Part shown: in pieces, positions 1 through 4,714 of the stretch
Layout: every line of letters begins with the position of its first letter
Position numbering within the stretch: position 1 is the first letter of the stretch
NCBI GenBank assembly: GCA_023251335.1
Contig: JAHEZA010000201.1
Span: forward strand, 1 to 5,560
Origin: Chitinophagaceae bacterium
GTDB lineage: Bacteria; Bacteroidota; Bacteroidia; Chitinophagales; Chitinophagaceae
Length of the DNA stretch: 5,560 nt
Direction: 5' to 3'
Program-made: the position numbers and the translations under genes
Notes under the pieces: generated by a model
What the model was told of the DNA's origin: nothing
What the model saw: the letters and a program-made list of their open reading frames with translations, nothing else
The model's database searches: none

Positions 1-1056
1 GGTTTTAGCCTTTATGCAATGCCGGATGATAAATGGTACATCTTTTATGGTAATGGTAGTGCTTCTTTTTCAACATTATTGGGACCGGCAATTAATTATG
101 GAACCTGGATAAATATTGCAGGTACCTATGATGGTACTACTCTTCGACTATACATTAACGGCGCACTTATCAACTCTGTTGTAGTTAGTCCTATAATATT
201 ACCTAATCCTTCATTGCCTATAAGACTGGGAGCAGGAAATTCGGAAGGCGCTCCAAATTATTTTTTTGGTGGACAGATAGATGAACTTAGCCTTTGGAAT
301 AAAACTCTCACTCTTGCAGATGTTCAACATAATATGAATACCTCCCTTTTCCCTCCAAAATCTAATTTGATTAGCTATTATAATTTCAATGAAGGTGTCG
401 GAAATGGTGACAATACAACTCCACCAATCAATACCTTAATTGATGGCACAGCAAATTCTCAAAATGGTACACTGCAGAACTTTGCTTTGATTGGAACTTC
501 ATCAAACTGGGTAACGTCAGATCTGGTACTTCCGATAAGTCTTATTAACTTTAGCGGGATTAAAAAAGACGGTTACAATTCACTTCAATGGTCAACTAAA
601 TCTGAGCAAAACAGTGCATATTTTGACATTCAGAGAAGTGAAAATGGATCTGATTTTACTACGATTGCGAAAGTAAATGCCGCAGGGAACAGTAGTGTTG
701 CCAAAAATTATCAATATACAGATAACGAGCTTGGCACGTCATCTGTATATTATTATCGATTGAAAATGGTGGATATAGACGGAAGTTCAAAATTCAGTTC
801 CGTTATTTTCATCAGGAATAGTAATTCAGGTCTAACCACTGTATACCCAAATCCTGCAAGGAATCAAATTACAATTAATATTTCCGATAAGAGCCTTATA
901 AATACACAAGCCCTATTAAGCGATCTGAGCGGGAAGGTGGTGCAAAGAATTTCTTTGAACCAGGCGTCTACCCAGGTCGATATCAGTAGATATGGAAGCG
1001 GGATGTACCTATTGAAATTTAAAGATGGAAAGACTATTAAAATAGTAAAAGAATAG
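1..1056 (+). CDS. Secreted LamG-domain protein with type IX secretion (Por) C-terminal sorting tail, 5'-truncated
   Basis: The frame is open from base 1, so the gene starts before the window and the first ATG (base 19) is probably internal. Numbering from the first codon, residues 1 to about 115 form a LamG/concanavalin A-like jelly-roll. Typical elements are GTWINIAGTYDG, LRLYINGAL and FGGQIDELSLWNK. A short YYNFNEGVGN segment follows, as is common after such domains. Residues 177-275 resemble the Fn3-like module often found before sorting tails (LQWSTKSEQNSAYFDIQRS, YYYRLKMVDIDG). From residue 281 (VYPNPA) to the end (GMYLLKF, KIVKE) is a type A T9SS sorting domain. By family knowledge such proteins cross the outer membrane through T9SS, the tail is cleaved, and the product is surface-attached or released. 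LamG suggests glycan or protein binding; the ligand is unknown. Any catalytic domain would lie upstream. The domain calls are firm, the specific role is open. Confidence 0.9.
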   Translation, partial: GFSLYAMPDDKWYIFYGNGSASFSTLLGPAINYGTWINIAGTYDGTTLRLYINGALINSVVVSPIILPNPSLPIRLGAGNSEGAPNYFFGGQIDELSLWNKTLTLADVQHNMNTSLFPPKSNLISYYNFNEGVGNGDNTTPPINTLIDGTANSQNGTLQNFALIGTSSNWVTSDLVLPISLINFSGIKKDGYNSLQWSTKSEQNSAYFDIQRSENGSDFTTIAKVNAAGNSSVAKNYQYTDNELGTSSVYYYRLKMVDIDGSSKFSSVIFIRNSNSGLTTVYPNPARNQITINISDKSLINTQALLSDLSGKVVQRISLNQASTQVDISRYGSGMYLLKFKDGKTIKIVKE

Positions 1057-1080
1057 AAAACAAAAACAAGAAAAAGAAAG

Positions 1081-1107
1081 AGGCTGCCTGAGAGGGTAGC
1101 CTTTTTT
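1081..1107 (+). terminator. Intrinsic terminator after the LamG/T9SS gene, possibly bidirectional
   Basis: Twenty-five bases after the stop codon, AGGCTGCC (1081-1088) pairs with GGTAGCCT (1095-1102) across a 6-nt loop. The 8-bp stem contains one G-T pair, and a run of six T ends at 1107. The left flank (1057-1080) is almost all A with a few C and G. Read from the minus strand, the same stem is therefore followed by a T-rich tract, so it may also stop transcripts arriving from rng. Confidence 0.85.
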
Positions 1108-1114
1108 ATTTTAG

Positions 1115-1521
1115 AAAAACAGTCAGCTAAAACCTGGATATAATGTACAAGATATCTACTTCCAAACAATTATTGTCAATTACACGGCTCATCCTAACTC
1201 GACAGATATAATAACTTACCACAGCATTTATAACAACATCAAAAGGAATGTGATAAAGAGCCATCCTGCATTGCAGCCGATGCAGGATATGGTCCTGAGT
1301 AGAACTATCAATATCTGCAGAATAAGAAATAGAAGGCTTTGTAAAGTTTTATTACTTTGACAAACTTCAATCTCTCCAAATTTGTCTAAGCATCCCATTG
1401 CTGCCGATACGCTGCCTGATAATAAGAAAAGGGCCACTATTGCCCTATGGGCCAACAGGTGATCTTCATTCGAGCGTATAAAAAGAAAACTTCTGCCGGC
1501 TTTGAACAAACCATCACGAAA
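1115..1521 (+). pseudogene. Degraded IS1182-like transposase fragment (internal part only)
   Basis: No intact ORF exists on the plus strand, but successive frames spell conserved blocks of an IS1182-type DDE transposase in the right order. Block 1 is KNSQLKPGYNVQ (1115-1150), continuing to about 1207 with YTAHPNSTDI, corresponding to the family's YSIHQ.PTDT. Block 2 is in another frame: KEPSCIAADAGYGPE (about 1255-1299), then stop TAG 1300-1302, then NYQYLQNKK (1303-1329) and TAG at 1330. Block 3 is EGFVKFYYFDK (1332-1364) in the third frame. Block 4 is HPIAADTLPDNKKR (1391-1432). Block 5 is GHYCPMGQQ then KKKTSAGFEQTITK (1432-1521), ending at TAG 1522. The D of ADAGYG is expected to be a catalytic Asp. 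The N-terminal part, the C-terminal part with the last acidic residue and both IS ends are missing. It is surely inactive. Family assignment rests on recalled motifs, not a search. Confidence 0.85.
1263..1288. repeat. 9-bp perfect inverted repeat inside the transposase relic
   Basis: ATCCTGCAT (1263-1271) and ATGCAGGAT (1280-1288) are exact reverse complements around an 8-nt loop. The right arm is the coding sequence of the conserved ADAGYG block, so the symmetry may be chance. In rng read-through RNA (minus strand) it would fold, but only a weak T-rich stretch follows. Confidence 0.45.
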
Positions 1522-1525
1522 TAGG

Positions 1526-3073
1526 TTATAACTTGATGGCTTCATTATTCTTATCGAAAAAATGAAATTCGGTAAGATGGTAATTTGTGTTAGACCTGAC
1601 GTGTATTTTTTGTTTGAATTGTACGCTCCATTTAAATCGTTTGGAGATTAGTCCCTTGGTAAGATACGCATACAGGATAGGATGCACTTCTATGGTTAGT
1701 CCTGTATGCTTTTGCATGACAAGATAACTGAGATTTTTTTCGATCTCATCTTCCAGTACTAAAGTGGAAGAAATTTTTCCGGTACCATCGCAACTTGGAC
1801 AGACTTCCTGGGTGTTTATATTTGTCTCAGGCTTCATGCGTTGCCGTGTGATCTGCATCAGGCCAAATTTACTAATGGCCAACACAGCGTGCTTTGCCCG
1901 GTCTTTTCTCATAAAAAGATCCATTTGCTCAGCAAGTTTCTTTTTATTTTCAGGAAGTTTCATATCTATGAAATCAACCACGATTATTCCTCCAATATCT
2001 CTTAATCTTAGTTGTCGCGAAATTTCTGCGGCGGCTTCCAGATTGGTTTCAAAAGCATTTTGCTCCTGATTATTTCCAACACTTTTATAGCCACTATTTA
2101 CATCGATTACGTGGAGCGCTTCCGTGTGCTCAATTATTAAATAGGCACCGCTCGGCAGATTTACCGTTTTTCCAAATGAAGCTTTAACCTGGCGGGTGAT
2201 TCCAAAAGAATCAAATATTGGAGACCCGTTATTATGCAAGGAAAGAATGTCTGATTTTTCTGGTGCTATTTTTTGAAGATAATTTTTTGTTTCATTGAAA
2301 ATATTTTTGTCATTTACTACAATTCTATTAAAATCTTCAGTAAGCAAATCACGCAAAATACTATTTGTTTTCCCTTCCTCGCTCATAATACGGGTAGGTG
2401 GAACTGCCCCTATTAAATTCCCCTGAATACTTTTCCAGGTATTAATCAATCCCAACAGGTCCTCATGAAGTTCGTTAGAATGTTTCCCTTCAGCAGCAGT
2501 TCGCACGATAACACCAAAATTTTTTGGTTTAAATGCTTCTATTATTTTTTGCAATCTCTTTCGCTCTTCAGAAGAGTGTATTTTTCGTGAAACCGCAACA
2601 ATATCATTGAAAGGAGTGATAACAACGTATCGGCCGGGTAAAGAAATTTCACAACTAAGCCTGGGGCCTTTTGCTGCAATAGGTTCCTTTAAAATCTGAA
2701 CCAAAATATTTGGCTTTCCACTTAGAACTTCTGTAATTTTTCCCGTTTTAACGATCTCAGGCTCTACGACAAAAGAATCAAAATCAAGTCCTGATAATGA
2801 TGTGTTATTGATAGCGACTTTCGTAAATTTCAGAATAGACCGTATGTAAGGACTTAGATCTGAGTAGTGTAAAAAAGCGTCTTTTTCGAAACCAACATCA
2901 ATAAACGCGGCGTTTAGGCCGGGGATTAATTTTTTAACTTTTCCCAAGTATAAATCGCCCACACCAAAACTTGAATTTGCATTTTCATTATGCATTTCCA
3001 CGAGCTTTTTATCCTCAAGTAAGGCTATCTCAACTGCTTGTGGTGCAGCATTTATAATAAGTTCCTTATTCAT
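1526..3073 (-). CDS. rng: Ribonuclease G/E (Rne/Rng family)
   Basis: This 515-residue protein is a complete RNase G-type endoribonuclease, which cuts single-stranded RNA at A/U-rich sites in rRNA maturation and mRNA decay in the cytoplasm. The start (MNKELIIN) matches the family N-terminus. An S1 RNA-binding domain spans about residues 38-130 (VGDLYLGKVKKLIPGLNAAF, IDVGFEKDAFLHYSDL) with an insertion near 80-105. The motif RLSCEISLPGRYVVITP follows. The two metal-binding Asp residues equivalent to E. coli RNase E D303 and D346 are D324 (HVIDVNSG) and D367 (IIVVDFIDM). The Zn-link CPSCDGTG has C425 and C428. There is no long disordered degradosome scaffold, so it is RNase G-like in architecture. 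It is last in the minus-strand series, 103 bp after the small basic gene, and its stop codon lies four bases from the end of the transposase relic. Confidence 0.96.
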   Translation of the reverse strand: MNKELIINAAPQAVEIALLEDKKLVEMHNENANSSFGVGDLYLGKVKKLIPGLNAAFIDVGFEKDAFLHYSDLSPYIRSILKFTKVAINNTSLSGLDFDSFVVEPEIVKTGKITEVLSGKPNILVQILKEPIAAKGPRLSCEISLPGRYVVITPFNDIVAVSRKIHSSEERKRLQKIIEAFKPKNFGVIVRTAAEGKHSNELHEDLLGLINTWKSIQGNLIGAVPPTRIMSEEGKTNSILRDLLTEDFNRIVVNDKNIFNETKNYLQKIAPEKSDILSLHNNGSPIFDSFGITRQVKASFGKTVNLPSGAYLIIEHTEALHVIDVNSGYKSVGNNQEQNAFETNLEAAAEISRQLRLRDIGGIIVVDFIDMKLPENKKKLAEQMDLFMRKDRAKHAVLAISKFGLMQITRQRMKPETNINTQEVCPSCDGTGKISSTLVLEDEIEKNLSYLVMQKHTGLTIEVHPILYAYLTKGLISKRFKWSVQFKQKIHVRSNTNYHLTEFHFFDKNNEAIKL

Positions 3074-3085
3074 CCTTATTCAAGT

Positions 3086-3119
3086 CAAATCTTTTAGATG
3101 GTTATGTATTCTAACCAAA
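3086..3119 (-). promoter_or_regulatory. Weak candidate Bacteroidota-type promoter for rng
   Basis: On the minus strand TTTG (3119-3116) is followed after 22 bases by AAGATTTG (3093-3086), one mismatch from the TAnnTTTG -7 box. The spacing is slightly long. Initiation here would give a leader of only about 10 nt before the ATG at 3073. This is a tentative call. Confidence 0.3.
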
Positions 3120-3134
3120 GAGGAAAAGGGTAAA

Positions 3135-3149
3135 GCCGGTATTACCGGC
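3135..3149 (-). terminator. GC-rich hairpin between the small basic gene and rng (terminator or leader element)
   Basis: GCCGGT and ACCGGC form a perfect 6-bp stem around a 3-nt loop, the most GC-rich spot in this gap. It lies 27 bases after the stop of the 29-codon gene and about 60 bases before the rng start. On the minus strand it is followed by CTTTACCCTTTTCC, a poor U-tract. It may be a weak terminator, a 3'-end stabiliser, or a structure in the rng leader; the sequence alone cannot decide. Confidence 0.5.
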
Positions 3150-3176
3150 ATGAGAAATAAAAACAGATAATAAATT

Positions 3177-3266
3177 TTATCTCTTTTTATGACGATTTTT
3201 TCTTAGGCGCTTTTTACGCTTATGAGTGGCGATTTTATGACGTTTTCTTTTTTTACCGCAAGGCAT
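3177..3266 (-). CDS. 29-residue basic AURKAIP1/COX24-type protein (putative small ribosomal protein)
   Basis: This tiny gene begins MPCGKKRKRH and ends RKNRHKKR before TAA at 3179-3177. Of 29 residues, 17 are Lys or Arg and 3 are His. The core KIATHKRKKRLRKNRHK matches, from memory, the short proteins annotated in Bacteroidota as AURKAIP1/COX24 domain-containing. That family is related to mitochondrial mS38 and to mycobacterial bS22, which bind small-subunit rRNA. A role as a small-subunit ribosomal protein is therefore likely but inferred. The ATG at 3266-3264 is the natural start; a perfect -7 box lies 33-40 bases upstream. It sits between a TPR gene (85 bp upstream) and rng (103 bp downstream), all on the same strand. 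It is shorter than most gene-calling cutoffs and easily missed. Confidence 0.85.
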   Translation of the reverse strand: MPCGKKRKRHKIATHKRKKRLRKNRHKKR

Positions 3267-3298
3267 AAATATGATTTTAATAATTTCTAATAATAAGA

Positions 3299-3329
3299 CA
3301 AACCTACATTTCTTGTCTGTCTGTCCAGT
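3299..3329 (-). promoter_or_regulatory. Bacteroidota-type promoter for the AURKAIP1/COX24-type gene
   Basis: TAGGTTTG (3306-3299, minus strand) is a perfect match to the TAnnTTTG -7 element of Bacteroidota SigA promoters. The -33 element is weak: ACTG (3329-3326) precedes it by 19 bases. Transcription would begin near 3292, giving a leader of roughly 25 nt before the ATG at 3266. The spacer contains three GACA units. Confidence 0.55.
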
Positions 3330-3341
3330 TCTTTATTTTAA

Positions 3342-3358
3342 CCATTAACACTTAATGG
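3342..3358 (-). repeat. Inverted repeat overlapping the stop codon of the TPR gene
   Basis: CCATTAA (3342-3348) and TTAATGG (3352-3358) form a perfect 7-bp stem with a 3-nt loop, and the TPR stop codon (3354-3352) lies in one arm. No T-run follows on the minus strand, and the stem is mostly A-T. It is at best a weak terminator or 3'-end structure. Confidence 0.35.
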
Positions 3359-4236
3359 CTTTTAATTTCTTCTATTCTTTTGTCTATCTCTTTACTAAAC
3401 TCGGGACTGTTCACCAAATGCTTACTTTGCTCGTACCATTTAACAGCGTTTTTTTCGTCGCCTGTCGCTGCGTAAGCATCGGCCAGCCATGATACAGCTT
3501 CAAGATTATGTGGATCAAAACTTACCACTTTATTTAATCTTTCAATTGCCTTCTCATACTGGTTTGAAATAACTCCCCCGACTCCAAGAACCAACTGGGC
3601 CTGCATATTGTTGGAATCTTTTTGCACAACTTGCAGTAATTCCTGAATTCCCTTCATCGTTTGTTCAGGGTTTCCAGCCATACCTTCACCGTAAACATAG
3701 CAACTTCCAAGGCCAACTTTTAAACTGTCATTTTCAGGATTGAGCTTCAAAGCCTTTTGAAAAAGGGCTATTGCCGTCTGTGCTTCCCACACTTTCAATC
3801 CCGGATCGTTCTCTCTTTTCATATTCTCTAAAAGAAAATGGGCTGCAAAGGTGAGTTTTTTTTCTGAATTATCCAACTTGGCCGCTTCGCTTAAATAATA
3901 GGCATAAGGAATAAACGCTGCAACTGAATCTTTCCAAAAGTTAGCAAGATTAATATATTGGTTTTCAGACTGATTTTTAACGTCACCCCTGCTAATACTA
4001 TTTTCAATATTAGTGACATACAAAAGCTGAACCGGTGAAAGTTTTCTCTTTTCCAGCATTAATGTATCATTAATGTTGAATGCAGAAGTCTCCGTCTGCG
4101 ACATTGCCGGGATCTCCTTCTTAAGTGTGGTGGTTTTCCCAAAGAAAAAAAGGGCAAAAACCAATATGGCACCTATGCAAGCTAAAATAATTCTATTATT
4201 CAATATCTTAAGTTGGGATATTTTACTGGATGGCAA
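3352..4236 (-). CDS. Membrane-anchored tetratricopeptide-repeat protein
   Basis: The 294-residue product has one N-terminal transmembrane segment (about residues 14-33) preceded by a short basic stretch. This suggests a signal anchor with the rest in the periplasm. Helical TPR-like repeats fill about residues 138-278, for example ALFQKALKLNPEND, YEKAIERLNKVVSFDPHN and LADAYAATGDEKNAVKWYEQ; the first half is less regular. No catalytic motif is visible, and TPR arrays usually bind other proteins, so the partner is unknown. The start is uncertain: no ATG or GTG lies between the in-frame stop (4278-4276) and the membrane segment. TTG at 4236 (AGGA about 10 bases upstream) or TTG at 4203 are the options; the first ATG, residue 45, would remove the anchor. 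It starts 19 bp after the HU stop, so co-transcription with HU is likely. Confidence 0.8.
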   Translation of the reverse strand: MPSSKISQLKILNNRIILACIGAILVFALFFFGKTTTLKKEIPAMSQTETSAFNINDTLMLEKRKLSPVQLLYVTNIENSISRGDVKNQSENQYINLANFWKDSVAAFIPYAYYLSEAAKLDNSEKKLTFAAHFLLENMKRENDPGLKVWEAQTAIALFQKALKLNPENDSLKVGLGSCYVYGEGMAGNPEQTMKGIQELLQVVQKDSNNMQAQLVLGVGGVISNQYEKAIERLNKVVSFDPHNLEAVSWLADAYAATGDEKNAVKWYEQSKHLVNSPEFSKEIDKRIEEIKSH

Positions 4237-4255
4237 AGGTAAGCGATTCCTATTG

Positions 4256-4543
4256 TTAGGATGGCTTCTTTTCTTTTATTTGCTGAACAAATTCTTTGGC
4301 AGGTTTAAACGCAGGAATATAATGTTCGGGAATTTCTACGGCTATATTTTTTTTAATATTTCTTCCGATTTTAGCCGCTCTTTTTTTAGTAATAAAACTT
4401 CCAAATCCTCTTATATATATATTTTCTCCATCGCTTAGCGACTTTTTTACCTCTGTGAATAAATTCTCAAGAGTTACCAGTACATCCACTTTGGGAATTC
4501 CTGTCTTTTCGGCTATCCGGTTAATTAAATCTGCTTTTCTCAT
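4256..4543 (-). CDS. HU/IHF-family DNA-binding protein
   Basis: At 95 residues this has the usual HU/IHF length and fold. An N-terminal helical dimerisation body (residues 1-40, MRKADLINRIAEKTG) is followed by the family signature IYIRGFGSF (42-50) and the DNA-gripping beta-arm (about 52-75). The C-terminus carries IPAFKPAKEFV (76-86). HU/IHF proteins bend and wrap DNA in the nucleoid. The arm tip reads GRNIKKN instead of GRNP.TG, so Ile63 replaces the proline that normally wedges into the DNA. From memory, this is shared by Bacteroidota homologues next to rng (GRNISKN). The gene is divergent from mutY and leads the TPR gene by 19 bp. The ATG lies in an A/T-only leader with no Shine-Dalgarno, which is normal for the phylum. 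Confidence 0.93.
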   Translation of the reverse strand: MRKADLINRIAEKTGIPKVDVLVTLENLFTEVKKSLSDGENIYIRGFGSFITKKRAAKIGRNIKKNIAVEIPEHYIPAFKPAKEFVQQIKEKKPS

Positions 4544-4562
4544 TTTAAATTATTTTAAATTA
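4542..4562 (-). repeat. Tandem 10-bp A/T repeat forming the HU translation start region
   Basis: ATTTTAAATT occurs twice head to tail (4542-4551, 4552-4561), with one extra A. On the HU mRNA this reads as two copies of AATTTAAAAT, the second supplying the AU of the AUG. It makes an unstructured A/U-rich initiation region. Confidence 0.6.
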
Positions 4563-4602
4563 GATTAAAATGCGGTCTGAAATCTGCTTCAACCAGTCAA
4601 AG

Positions 4603-4610
4603 CAAATTTA
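4603..4610 (-). promoter_or_regulatory. Candidate -7 box for the HU-TPR transcript
   Basis: TAAATTTG on the minus strand matches TAnnTTTG exactly and would give a leader of roughly 50 nt before the HU ATG. No good TTTG is seen 19-22 bases further upstream, so the promoter is incomplete by consensus. Confidence 0.4.
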
Positions 4611-4618
4611 CTGATCTT

Positions 4619-4677
4619 TATTGTAATAACCTGCTATAATATATCTTGTGTATGTTTATTTTTTCTATTGTAATAAC
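4619..4677. repeat. Exact 12-bp direct repeat in the mutY/HU divergent region
   Basis: TATTGTAATAAC occurs at 4619-4630 and again at 4666-4677, 47 bp apart start to start. Each copy contains a near-palindrome (TATT-GT-AATA, extended to TTATT/AATAA in the first copy). The pair flanks the middle of the 171-bp region from which HU and mutY diverge, so it could be a pair of regulator sites. It could also be a coincidence in AT-rich DNA. Confidence 0.5.
4651..4658 (+). promoter_or_regulatory. Weak candidate -7 box for mutY
   Basis: TATGTTTA differs from TAnnTTTG only at the last base and would give a leader of about 50 nt. No convincing -33 element is present. It lies between the two 12-bp repeat copies. 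Confidence 0.22.
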
Positions 4678-4714
4678 AGATGAAATACTATAGCAAAACT
4701 AATTTCCATTTAGA

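Noticed and set aside
864..1169. 101-codon minus-strand ORF opposite the T9SS tail and terminator
   Set aside because: It runs antisense through a well-supported sorting domain and the terminator, with low-complexity Leu/Phe-rich translation and no recognisable domain.
1228..1545. 105-codon minus-strand ORF with hydrophobic stretches overlapping the rng 3' end
   Set aside because: It is the complement of the transposase relic, whose plus-strand blocks explain the sequence. The Leu/Ile-rich translation is a by-product, and it overlaps rng in another frame.
1764..2069. 101-codon plus-strand ORF inside rng
   Set aside because: It lies fully antisense to the conserved catalytic region of rng and has no family features.
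4073..4438. 121-codon plus-strand ORF antisense to the TPR and HU genes
   Set aside because: It spans two well-supported genes on the other strand; its Phe/Lys-rich translation mirrors their A/T-rich codons.
4635..4640. TATAAT with an upstream TG, like an E. coli extended -10 box
   Set aside because: Bacteroidota SigA uses TAnnTTTG and TTTG boxes, and no -35 element lies at a suitable distance.
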